Assembly: GCA_022560025.1 (NCBI GenBank)
Contig: JAFISE010000051.1
Location: 62,001-126,000 of the forward strand
Length of the DNA: 64,000 nucleotides
DNA from: Stagonosporopsis chrysanthemi
Taxonomy: Eukaryota > Ascomycota > Dothideomycetes > Pleosporales > Didymellaceae
Direction of reading: 5' to 3'
The notes under the pieces were generated by a model. It was not told the DNA's origin and searched no databases. It was given only the letters and a program-made list of their open reading frames with translations. Shown here in pieces: positions 1 through 9,307 of this stretch (positions are counted from its first letter, which is position 1; each line of letters starts with the position of its first letter). Both the position numbers and the translations under genes were made by a program.

Positions 1-1
1 T

Positions 2-445
2 TTCGAAGCGCGGCTCGGCCACAACGTCCCTGTGTATTCGCAGCTTCGGATCTACGAGAAGCCATCGCATATCAAGAGGGCCAAGATTGCAGTGCATGAT
101 TGTTGGAGGAAGTTCAGAAATTGGTCGACTGGGAGAGATACGGAGTTGTGTGTGACCGACAATGTCGCTCAGTATGCGCACCATACGATGAACGCTTCGA
201 TTTTGTCTCTCACACTGTCAAATCCGGGCCTCATGGGTGGCCAGATCGTTTCAGTTGGCTGTGCGGGAGCTGTGGGACCGGAAAGAAAGGCACGTAGCAA
301 CGGGTCCTCGAGGAGAGCAAGGAGGGATATTAAGATGTCTACGGGCGACCGATTAAAGAGACGGAAGTCGAGCTTGTTCTTGGATGTATACTCTCGGGAT
401 GTCTCCAACACCTCTGGCTCCTCTTCCTTGTTAACATCATTATAA
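2..445 (+). CDS. 3' end of an unrecognised gene (partial)
   Basis: The frame starting at base 2 is open from the window edge to the stop ending at 445, about 147 codons. The first 45 or so codons (running to the stretch HDCWRKFRNW) have ordinary-looking codon choice, rich in Arg/Lys and aromatic residues. The rest is Ser/Arg-rich and looks less constrained. The start lies outside the window. I recognise no domain. The real C-terminus may be earlier if an intron is present. No methionine start is proposed; the GTG at 32 is only a reading-frame position. Nothing is known of its function. Confidence 0.3.
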   Translation, partial: FEARLGHNVPVYSQLRIYEKPSHIKRAKIAVHDCWRKFRNWSTGRDTELCVTDNVAQYAHHTMNASILSLTLSNPGLMGGQIVSVGCAGAVGPERKARSNGSSRRARRDIKMSTGDRLKRRKSSLFLDVYSRDVSNTSGSSSLLTSL

Positions 446-967
446 CACATACCGGCTTTATGGTCCAACAACAGTTGCGGGCGATTTTAGGTCCTTCGTT
501 TGGCTCATTCAGGTCTGTCATGAAAGTCGTTAACTACAGATGCTAAATTGAAAGGTAGCCTTGAAGTTCTGGAGACTCCTTCAAAAGTCGATGATTGGTC
601 CCGTGATGTGATCGTGGTCAGGTTGCCGGACGTGGTCCACAAGCTTGCCTCAAGCCAATGACGTAGCCCTTTGATCCACACAATACATTAAACATCAACC
701 GCCACCTTCGGACGACCTTGACATGCTCATACAAAGCACTCACGTGGGAACCCCAACAAATAGTTCTACGAAGCGAGCCCACGACCATCGGCGCAGACAC
801 CGACCTCGGATTTCTCTCCCCCGACATCTCGTGACGAGGACCTAGACCCCTCCGGTATACCTAAAGAAGCAACTTCCGCCCCGTGGCGTTCCCCTCATTC
901 CCCAGTCAGCTGCATTCACCCGCTTCGACCCCGGATAATAAAACCAATTGCCTCTCCAGCCGCCAAA
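446..967. other. intergenic, promoter side of the 968 gene
   Basis: No convincing gene is seen. It lies between the partial gene end and the tandem ORFs at 968 and 1358, and probably holds their promoter. The start at 968 has a good fungal context (CCAAAATGCC). Confidence 0.5.
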
Positions 968-1327
968 ATGCCTCCCAAACGTGCTTTGTTTTCCCTCAAC
1001 GTCGATTCTGAAGCCGATCACATCTACCAACGCGTCAAAGACCACTCCAACCCCGGCGAGAAGACCAAAGTCATCGAAACATCAGGACCAACCGTTGGCC
1101 ACACAGACCTGCAATTTGTCTCCAAGCCGTTCGAAAAACTCGTCAATCGCACCGTCGAAGGCGTCGAAGAAGAAACGGGCAAGAAGGTCCACAGCGCAGA
1201 AGGCGAACTCACATACTCCAGCCAGCGCAGTTCCTCAGGAACTGGCAGCAGCAAAACAAAGACAGTGAAGGACTCGACTCGTACAAAGCGTCGCATCGAG
1301 CAGCTCTACGACACCTCAGACCTCTAG
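968..1327 (+). CDS. small conserved-looking hypothetical protein, 119 aa
   Basis: Single-exon ORF with a strong C-ending codon bias, so it looks truly coding. The protein starts MPPKRALFSLN, is acidic/basic mixed in the middle (a GVEEETGKK stretch), then Ser/Gly-rich, and ends with a basic segment (TKRRIEQLYD). No signal peptide, membrane segment or known domain is seen; it is probably soluble. It ends in TAG at 1325-1327, only 30 bases before the ATG of the RpiB-like gene, and both ORFs are in the same frame with no other stop between them. The spacing leaves no room for a normal terminator plus promoter, so a shared transcript is likely (inference). Function unknown. Confidence 0.6.
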   Translation: MPPKRALFSLNVDSEADHIYQRVKDHSNPGEKTKVIETSGPTVGHTDLQFVSKPFEKLVNRTVEGVEEETGKKVHSAEGELTYSSQRSSSGTGSSKTKTVKDSTRTKRRIEQLYDTSDL

Positions 1328-1357
1328 TCAGTCACACATCGCCACAACCAAAACGCC

Positions 1358-1870
1358 ATGTCCTCCCAACCCCTCCGCATCGCCATCGGCTGCGACTCTG
1401 CCGGCGTCAGCTACAAAAATGCCATCATTGCCGACCTCAAGAAAGACGCCCGCGTCTCTGACATAACCGACGTCGGCGTCCCTGAAAGCAGCGATGACAC
1501 AGCGTACCCGCACGTCGCCGTGGACGCCGCAAAGCTCGTTGCTGCGGGCAAAGCAGACCGCGCAATACTAATTTGCGGCACGGGGCTGGGTGTCGCCATC
1601 AGCGCGAACAAAGTGCCCGGCATCCGGGCGGTAACTGCACACGACAGCTTCAGCGTCGAGCGCGCGATTCTGAGCAACGACGCGCAGGTGCTGTGCATGG
1701 GTGAGAGGGTCATTGGGCTGGAGCTTGCGCGTAGGCTGGTCAGGGAGTGGCTGGGGTACAGGTTTGATCGCAGTAGTGCGAGTGCGGCGAAGGTGGATGC
1801 TATTACGGAGCATGAGAAGAAGAATTTCGCCGGGCTGGATAAGGTGGATAGTGTGACGAGCTGCTCATAA
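1358..1870 (+). CDS. RpiB/LacA-family sugar-phosphate isomerase
   Basis: 170 residues, single exon. The protein is collinear with ribose-5-phosphate isomerase B and its relatives, which interconvert aldose and ketose phosphates in the cytosol. Visible family motifs: the N-terminal strand and GCDSAG (11-16), YPH (50-52), the LICGTGLG anion-hole loop with the catalytic Cys73, ANK...GIRA (83-91), H95, N104 and the C-terminal GLELARRLV helix. Where E. coli RpiB has His in GCDH, this protein has Ser14, as in some sugar-acid or tetrose isomerase relatives, so ribose phosphate need not be the substrate. It follows the 119-aa ORF by 30 bases in the same frame and is probably co-transcribed. The family call is firm; the substrate is not. 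Confidence 0.88.
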   Translation: MSSQPLRIAIGCDSAGVSYKNAIIADLKKDARVSDITDVGVPESSDDTAYPHVAVDAAKLVAAGKADRAILICGTGLGVAISANKVPGIRAVTAHDSFSVERAILSNDAQVLCMGERVIGLELARRLVREWLGYRFDRSSASAAKVDAITEHEKKNFAGLDKVDSVTSCS

Positions 1871-2331
1871 GGTATGGTCGACGCATTGCATTGGCAAGGC
1901 TGTCAGCATCGTTGTTGCTGGCGCTATGTAAAGCATTCTTGAGCACATCTTCCACATACGACCATAGGACGTTGAGAGCAAGTTCACTTGTCTGATGAGC
2001 CAGAAATTGAGGTACTGCTTACGGATTTTTTGCTGCAGTACCAATCCAGGAACGGAAGTCAGGCATTATGCTCTGAGGTTAGACCAGGCGCGTATGTTAC
2101 GACGACGACCCTCGTGGAATATATGGAGATATGCCCGAATTCTTTTCTCAAATTCGCGCAATGAAAGCTTATCAAAGATAAACTTGGCCCAACCCAATCT
2201 GAGAATGCTTGTGACACTCGGTACTACTAAGCGCGCGTTTTCATCTTCATGCCAGGAATCGCACCTCTGACTTTATACCTGGAATTGGTGCTATTGTCAA
2301 TAACAATCTGTTTCGCCACGCCTCATCTGAT
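1871..2331. other. intergenic with possible relic coding
   Basis: No intact gene. Around 2085-2180 a plus frame reads like fragments of protein (a DDDPRGIYGDMPEFF stretch) before running into stops, so a decayed ORF is possible. Nothing firm. Confidence 0.3.
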
Positions 2332-2790
2332 ATGTCGGAGATCAGACCGAGAATTGCTGTTTACAAAGGAGAGCCGTTAGATTGGCAGAAATACCAACAC
2401 ATTGCTCTTTGTCTGCAATCAGCAGATGGAAACAATCCTATGATCATTCATGCTACAGGCTCCAAAGTGGAATACGTACTGGAGACAAAAGATAATTATA
2501 ATCTGACTAGAAGTACACGTTAGGCCAAAGAAGTCAGAGTTGGAAGCCTCAGGACACCCATGACGAAAGCCCAGCTGGCTGCGCTGCTCTACCAGACTCC
2601 GATCAAAAACAGGGATCGAGAATTTCATTGTCAAAAATGGGTTGGAGATGCTCTCTAACGACTTGCTACAGCCGGGTATATATTACAAAAGGATTGTAAC
2701 AGTGGTATTGATCGGATGGTGGGGGCAACCATGCAAAAGACGAGCCAGAGTAGTTCTTATGGCTTTTGCCAACGTACGATGGCTTGGTGA
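2332..2790 (+). pseudogene. decayed gene of a small fungal protein family (EPLDWQKY type)
   Basis: The same plus frame runs from ATG 2332 to 2788 and is broken by two in-frame stops: TAG at 2521 and TAA at 2656. All three pieces together match, from memory, a common roughly 140-residue fungal family of unknown function: GEPLDWQKYQHIAL near the N-terminus, then LAALLYQTPIKNRDREF and CQKWVGDAL, then RLATAGY and a GIDRMVGATM tail. The second stop falls where relatives I recall have Gln, so CAA to TAA, a C-to-T change in CpA context, would explain it. That is compatible with repeat-induced point mutation, but one site proves nothing. The frame itself is not shifted. The 3' end overlaps the oppositely oriented kinase-like gene. 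A sequencing error is unlikely to give two stops. Confidence 0.7.
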
Positions 2791-3580
2791 GCAGCGAGTT
2801 CGTGGTCGTACATGACAGGAAAGATATCCTTCGCGTAGTTTTTCCAATCTCTGTGATTACAAGGTCGCTCGAAGAATTTGATGTAGTCCCAATGTTCGGG
2901 GTACCATCCACCATTTTCCCAATCGAACAAAGCTGTTATTTGGCCGTCCTTGACCATGATATTATGCTGTGCTATGTCGCCATGAGAGAACACAATTCGA
3001 TGGTCGGTGCGCAGCTGCTTTGACAGGGCGGTGCGAATCCCGTCTGATGCTGTATGCGCAAGGTCAAAGTAGAATAAGGAGTTGAAAGTGGCTTCATTGG
3101 AGAAAGGTCCGCCACTGTGTTGGGTAAAGAGACGGGTGTCATACGCTAACCCACACGAGAAAGATCCAATGAGACCAGTGTCATGGGGTATACTTCGCAT
3201 TACAGTAATAATGTCTCGCAGCTGCTGGCATATACTGTTTTTTTGCTCGATTGTATATGTGTCCCATACCTCATCAAGTGGCCTGCCCACGATGTAGTCC
3301 ATTCGAATAAAGTTTTCACCATCAGTCTCGCCAGGACCCGAGTCGTGAACGCGTGGTACCGGAAGCTCATGCTGTGCGGCGAGTTTCAATGCTTGCACTT
3401 CCTCCATTCTGACGCGTCTACCTTCTTTAACGACAACAGATCCAGGGTGGAGTGTGACGCGACATACAGACATCTCATGGAGAATCACAACATCTGTCGT
3501 TTGCTGGTCAGTATTGTGCGAATACAGATTGACCTTAGAAAGCTGCCGTTCGCAATGGCCTGACCTTGTCCCTCAGCCAT
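2757..3580 (-). CDS. APH/choline-kinase-like phosphotransferase
   Basis: Two exons, 3580-3565 and 3493-2757, with an intron at 3494-3564 (GTCAGG...CTGACC...ACAG), giving 250 aa beginning MAEGQDVVIL. The fold is the aminoglycoside phosphotransferase/protein-kinase-like family: VVVK (Lys28), Glu36/37 in the following helix, the hinge region IRMDYIVGRPLDEVW, the catalytic loop SHGDIAQHNIMV (Asp178, Asn183) and the metal-binding ALFDWENGGW (Asp196). All core ATP-site and catalytic residues are present, so it is probably active on a small hydroxyl substrate. Fungal members are numerous and mostly uncharacterised. It is about the usual length or slightly short at the N-terminus. The 16-base first exon is inferred from frame and splice sites; a GTG at 3488 would be the alternative without it, which is less likely. 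Confidence 0.82.
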
Positions 3581-4017
3581 GCTCTTAGTCGAGTTCGTTT
3601 GGGCTGCAAAAACCAGAAAGATGTAGTGTTTAACTGATCGACCGGATAACACAGTTGACTGGGCTCTGTGCTAGTCGTTCGGCAGTTTGGATGATGCTGT
3701 ATCGTCGTTGGAGAGTGGTGGAATAACACGTTAATTCAGCATTAAAAGAGGCGCTAGCCATTTCCAGAGCCTCAACGTTAAGCCTCCAATTGATTAGAAC
3801 AGAGCAAAATTAGGAAGAGCTCAAGGGCTTGAAGATGAACACGATCAGTCTTTTCGAATAAATCACCCCAGCAATCCATAGTAATAGCTAAGCTGAATAG
3901 CGTGTTTGTATTGTGTACAGAAATACATACTCTGCTTCATGTTAAGCACTTTTTTGAGAGACTTCATCGCACAATTGATTGAACACAGTTTTACCTGAAT
4001 TCCCAGCACGTCATATT
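3581..4017. other. intergenic, nothing recognised
   Basis: Upstream of the phosphotransferase-like gene (minus strand) and of the relic ORF at 4018. No gene-like frame or repeat seen. Confidence 0.5.
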
Positions 4018-4275
4018 ATGCTTAAAGAGCAAGAGGCACAAAGAATAGCTGTACTAGACGAGTCTTTCTGCGAGGTGAATTCTGAAATGGAACGGATCAA
4101 CGGGTTTCTTCGCATTGCGCCTGACGGATAGACGCCCAATGAATCTTTTGAAAGCGTGAAGGAGAGGGCAAGGCTGATTACGGAAGAAGAGCTTGCCGCA
4201 GTTAGCAATGACCTATGGTTGAAGGAGATGACCGAAGAATATTGGCCGTTTGATGACTGTAATGAGGACGAGTAA
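4018..4275 (+). pseudogene. possible relic ORF of 85 codons with one in-frame TAG
   Basis: From ATG 4018 the frame is open to TAA 4273 except for a single TAG at 4129-4131. Both halves look protein-like: charged and helix-forming, with KEQEAQRIAVLDESF before the stop and FESVKERARLITEEEL plus a Trp/acidic C-terminus (EYWPFDD) after it. I recognise no family. It may be the end of a larger gene, because the frame is also open upstream to about 3979. It sits in a gene-poor stretch near another decayed gene. A real short gene in another arrangement cannot be excluded. Confidence 0.35.
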
Positions 4276-6325
4276 GGTCACTGTGCCCGTGCACCTAGTG
4301 CACGCGATCACCTAATGCACGCAGAGCACCATAATTGTAACGGTTTGGGCTCTGCTCCAAGTGTCTAAATCAATTAGGCTAGGGCGCGTAAAGCATTGGT
4401 GGCGGCAGTTGGTGGCTAACACCACTCCAATGACTATAAGGATCATTCCCAACCCCCTGAAAACAGCTTACGCCTTACGCGATATTGTGAACAGAAATAT
4501 CAGCGCTTTGTGTGGTGGCAGGACAAGTAACAACAAGGCTCCCCGATCGCTCAGCCCTATTTAAGCAACGTACCGGCGGATTAGTAGTTAGGTGGATGAC
4601 TACTAGCGAATACCCGGTGTCGTATGTCTTTATCTTTTTGCCTGTCCAATATCATATATCCAGTCTCATTGCAACCCAGGGAGGAGCCTTGCAGCTCAAA
4701 CCTGTTTCAGGCACTGTGCGTAGAGATGAAGGGTTGACGCGACTAGACAACCACGATAGATCTAAAAATTCTAAAGAGTGCCAGCTTTAGTAGGCTGCTA
4801 CTGTGTACTTGCCTAGCCTGTATAGATTGTTTATATCGTGTTGGGGTGTTGGAAACGCACGTCTCAGATAGGCACCAAAGCCCGAGCTTGGGCGTCAAGT
4901 ACGACTATTTCCTGGTTAGCTTACGTCAAGCTAGCAAGATCGACCGCGGCAGCACCGGCGCCCGCTGCTTCGCCACCTCCAGTCCAGGCAGCGCCACCTG
5001 CGCCGAAGGCCCCTGCTCTAAGAGGCTCGATGAACGACCTTTCTCTGCTAGATATGCCCGCATTTAAGTCCGACGAGCTGCGAAAGGCACCGGAGCCAAC
5101 TCCAGCCCCTGACCTAGCGCAATCGCCAGCTCCTGCTTAGCAACCACGACCTACCGGTGCTACCTGTGCCGAAATGAGTGCTGGATTTAGTCTGACGTCT
5201 GGGGCGGGGCGCGATTCTGACAGATCGGGGTCGAAGAAAAGGGAGGGAACGACAAAGGAAAAAGATTGAACAACGTGCAGAGCAAGTTCAGCTCGTTCAT
5301 CATGCCGACAATCAAGACGAAGCCACAGCAGTTCAAGGCTGCCCATATCACTCACCGCGGATTACTGGTTCTGCTCTACAGCCTGTTCATCGAGTACGAG
5401 TACTGGTCTCTGAAGGCGCCCAGAACACGCAAAAAGCAGTTACAGCAGTATCTGATCGGAAATGCGACTAATGCAACGCCAAATAACAGGCTTCTTGAAA
5501 CAGAACTCCGGCATCAACAGCTTTCAGCAGGATGGACTCGTGCCGCAGCCGACCGTTTTCCATCAGAGGCAGTAGCCGAGAACCACGACGAGGAGATGGG
5601 GGGCGCATCAAAAGCATCGGACGCCGAGGACGATGGCGAGAAGTTCGAGATTTCGCAACACGAGTCTCTATGTCAGGGTCACATAGACAAATAGTGTTAG
5701 ATGATCTCATGAGCCTAGTCCTAGAGCTGAGGGCCATATGCTGAATCCATCAGCCACAGTGAAGATACTCAAAGGCAACATGAAAATGAAACTTCGCCAA
5801 TCCAAGACTATAACCGTTGCCAAGTCTAATGATGATGGAGACTGCGGCACCTTCTCAGCGCAAGTGCTTCTTACCTGAAAGAAGCAGAGCAGCCACGGAA
5901 CCGTATGCGTACATGCACAGACAGTAAATCTAGCTTTCAAGATTACGCTTGAATATGAAGGATGACATGGTGTACACAGCCAAAACGCGCTGATGTATGG
6001 GGTCACGCGATGACTGAGCAAATTACGGTAGCGGATTATGGCAGTACATAAAGTGAATAAAATAAATGCGGGATAGGACTGACTTGGCAGGGTAGTACAG
6101 GTATTGCCCTAGTTTAACAGTTCGTGAAATCTCAACTCGGCCCCCAACATTCGATCACCGGTCAATAAGCGCTTGCTATACACAACCGAAGCTAGTTGCA
6201 CCCGAAACAATCGGTGTCCGCCATTGCAAGGCTACACAACTCCGTTGTCGCGTACATTGCGAGCTTGCCCCAGAGTCTTCGTGTGATGATTAGCCATCTC
6301 TACGGGCAACTCTTTCCTATGCACC
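4276..6325. other. gene-poor stretch with unassigned ORFs
   Basis: About 2 kb without a gene I can name. An Ala/Pro-rich frame at 4838-5140 (APAPAASPPPVQAAPP region) and a partly charged frame at 5266-5694 could be relics of one larger gene in shifted frames, since both lie on the plus strand and follow each other. Neither has a recognisable domain. Near 4283-4320 the motif GTGCAC recurs. The rest is unremarkable. Confidence 0.35.
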
Positions 6326-7534
6326 ATGTCAACCAAGCAGCCCACCCCTCCCTCAACTGCTCTTAACACACGGACATCCTTTACCGTGACCGATGCTCCA
6401 AGCGCTTTCGCGCCAGATGAGGAGACATGTATAGGCACGGTCTGGACTATGACTCCAAGTGGTTACGACGGAGTCACCAAACACAATGCAATCGGCACAA
6501 TCCTAACGAGAGGGTTCGATCCCTCATGCTATCCTCCTCAATTTGGGCCAGGTGTAGTTTATTCGCCAGCTCGGTGCCCTAACGGACACGTTCCGGCTAC
6601 GACCAATGTTAATACCTACAATGTAAGCCCATCGAGTTGCTGACACTGGCGTTTCTGATGATGTGTAGGCGACTCGCACGGTGACCACGTTTACATGCTG
6701 TCCGAAGTAAAGGATGTAGCCACTGCAAATTTCCTACGTCACTGACCCAGATGCAGTCTTCGTGGCGACTGGACACTCACCAATATAGTCAGTTCCGCAG
6801 CTCCTTCTTGCTTCACGCCGAACGAAGGGAAGAACATCAGACTCGTAGGCTGGACCGTTACCGAAGACTTCGGGCCAAACGATGGACCCAACGTCATTAC
6901 TGCAGATGCTTGGATGGCACGGTACGTCGCCGTTGCATATGAGTCTTCTGATGCTTCGCGACTGGGCCTCGTACCGACTATAACATCGACATCGTCAGTC
7001 GCTCCGAGTAGCATCGTGCCGGCTACATCCAGGTCACGCCCTACAGGAGCAGTCTCCACATTTAGTCCCACCTCACTTGATGTCGAAGTTCAGCCAGGGA
7101 TGTCAACAGGCGCAAAGGTCGGAATTATAGTCGCGGCTGTAGTCTTCGCGATGATTATGGTCATCACAGCTTTACTACTACATCGGCGACGAAAAGCGCA
7201 GCGCAGACTCAAGCGGCCAGCACTCCAGGATGCGTATCTTAAGGCGGAGCTTCCAGGAGAGGCAAAGCCGCACGTAGAATTGGACGAGACGACAGCAATG
7301 CGAGAAGCAGATGGATATAGTAAGCCAACGGAAGTGGACAGCACGAACTTTAGAGCGGAACTGGAGAGCGATTGGACAGGCTGGGAGGCGCCAGCCTTAC
7401 TTGAGGTAGAGTTGTCGAGGGATATGCAAGAGGCGAGGGAGGTAGTGGAGCGCCAGCCAGACCAGAGAAGTATGATGAGAAACAGCATTCTACATACACC
7501 TGATGAAATGATGGCAAGAAAATCAGGGTTATGA
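6326..7534 (+). CDS. single-pass membrane protein with Cys-bearing outer domain
   Basis: Three exons (6326-6622, 6669-6706, 6757-7534; introns of 46 and 50 bp), 370 aa. The N-terminal half carries paired cysteines in the pattern SCYPPQF, YSPARCPNGH and FTCCPK, then a Ser/Thr-rich stalk, one membrane segment (VGIIVAAVVFAMIMVITALLL) followed by HRRRK, and a cytoplasmic tail with AELPGE...HVELDE. This layout matches a large Pezizomycotina family of surface proteins of unknown role, sometimes likened to wall sensors; that comparison is from memory. No classical signal peptide is seen at the chosen start, so either the first exon is incomplete or the membrane segment acts as signal anchor. Exon joins are supported by continuous Cys motifs. 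Confidence 0.7.
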
Positions 7535-8236
7535 TTCGTTACCGGTCTCATTAGGTTTCTTTTTTTTCTGTACGGTGTGCATAACATCTCGGGCGCCACG
7601 GCATCCGCCTTGCGGTCAACATCGAGACCAGAGTTAATATCGTAATCACCTCATCTTTGGGGCCGACATTGATGGCGTTGTTGTACAAAAAAGACTGAGC
7701 ACTCAGTAGTTGTATGGCCTGTGTACTAGCTAAGCCTGTAGACAGTTTTATCTGGCCAGGGCATATGCGAGATTACCTAAGTGTCTGAATGTATACTTCA
7801 GAACTATCAGGGACATAGCACTTAAATGCATAGTAGATACACCATGTTGCTTTGTTGCTTGCAGGATAAGGCGACTGTGATGCTGAGCAAGCATTCTGAG
7901 CTTCGGTCATGCATCGTTGCAATGCACGTCACTAGTTCCGGCCATTACTTTGGGTGCTTGAAATTCGGTAATTGAAGCAACACGTGAGGTTTATATAATC
8001 AAGAATTGCAGACACACTGGAGTTTGCTATCGCAACTGCCGACGATGAAACGCGGCTGTGCCATCTCGTAATACCGAAATACATCCGCGCCTAAAACAAG
8101 TATAGTAGTCTAGAAGGGAGAACCTGGATATGTATCTTCGTGTTCTACAGAATAAATACCACGTCATGAGCTGCTTCAAATTCACTATCACATCCCAGAC
8201 ACATTCACTTCTCCAGTAACCCCGAAGCAACCCACG
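7535..8236. other. intergenic, promoter side of the SnoaL-like gene
   Basis: No gene seen. A TATA-like stretch (TTTATATAATC, near 7990) lies about 240 bases upstream of the next start; its role is uncertain. Confidence 0.4.
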
Positions 8237-8842
8237 ATGCAGCTCATTCTTTACCTCGCCGCGCTTGTGGCGCCCATCGCTACTCTGGCTGCCCCAACGA
8301 ACACGGGAACTGCCATCAAAGTCCTGAACGAGCGACAAACCGCTCTCGTGAGGCCTCCGCCGTGCGTCCGCAATGCTGCAACCACAGTTGCGGAGACGAA
8401 GACGCGCTCCGAAGCCTTCGGCCAAGCCTTCATCTACACGCTGAACATCACCGAGGCATTCACGTACATTGCCGATGACTACATTGTCCGCTCTCCCCTT
8501 GCCCCTTCATCACGAATCCGATGACTGACTGTTTGAGCAGAACCACAACCCGCTCGCGCAAAATGGATCGCAGTCTGCATGGGACATTCTTTCACCCTTG
8601 TGGGCTGACCAGGAGATCACGCCCCTTAGGACGACGTTCCAGGACCCCCAGAGCTGGTTGGAATATAACAACACTGCGTTCGGCGTGGTTGTGGATCGAT
8701 ACAGGTGGGAGGGTGGTTGCATTGTTGAGCATGTGAGTCTTGGAAAAAGAAACACTTGAGTGTGAGACGACGCTAACAAGATTTGCAGTGGGATCAAGGC
8801 GAGGTGTTCCCTGCTACAACCAGTCGTGAGTGCAAATTGTAA
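8237..8842 (+). CDS. secreted SnoaL-like (NTF2-fold) protein
   Basis: Three exons, 8237-8485, 8541-8732 and 8789-8842, giving about 164 aa. Residues 1-19 form a signal peptide (MQLILYLAALVAPIATLAAP). The body has the SnoaL-like pattern: EAFGQAFIYTLNITEAFTYIADDYI, then N-H-N-P-L-A-Q-N-G, SAWDILSPLW and a final VDRYRWEGGCIVEHWDQGE. SnoaL-like proteins are NTF2-fold cyclases or hydrolases, and many fungal secreted copies have no known substrate. The first intron has a weak donor (GTCCGC), and its acceptor could be at 8537 or 8540, which adds or removes one Gln. The last exon is short and could instead splice again at 8826; both versions end at once. There is no neighbouring biosynthetic gene to suggest a pathway. 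Confidence 0.68.
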
Positions 8843-9307
8843 CTCATCATACAGTCCTTTAGGAAGGGTAGTGTGGAACTGGAAGTGCGGCCTTATGCTG
8901 TGAACTGGCAAAGCATTTCATTTGAAAACGGCCGTGGAGTTCCCCATAAGGGTTTTTGACATGTACGGACCCCCAAAGTCTGGTACGCTAGTCTGTAGCT
9001 TACTTCTGATTAGTTGTGAACAGTGTTCAGCCAATTAGAAGCTGTTCTTGACGAAATCTACCAAATCAAGGCGGGTCCATACATTTCAATAAGCACCAAT
9101 TCATTCTAGCAGATCGAATTCCCTCTTAATTATGGAGATGGAATGTTTCTTAACTATTCCGCGTAGGCCAGAGGTTCGCAAGATTCCGCTTGAATAAGAT
9201 ATCCCCTTACATGTAAAGACTGTGTATCTACGGACTCCGCGTCAAAAGACATATATGACATGATGTGATGTTGTTGATACGATCTGCAGTAGGGACACAT
9301 CACTGAT
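8843..9307. other. intergenic, nothing recognised
   Basis: AT-richer spacer between the SnoaL-like gene and the F-box relic. No ORF, repeat or promoter motif that I can support. Confidence 0.5.

Noticed and set aside
1279..1410. An intron joining the 119-aa ORF to the RpiB-like ORF
   Set aside because: Any GT-AG pair that removes the TAG also removes the first conserved strand and GCDSAG of the isomerase.
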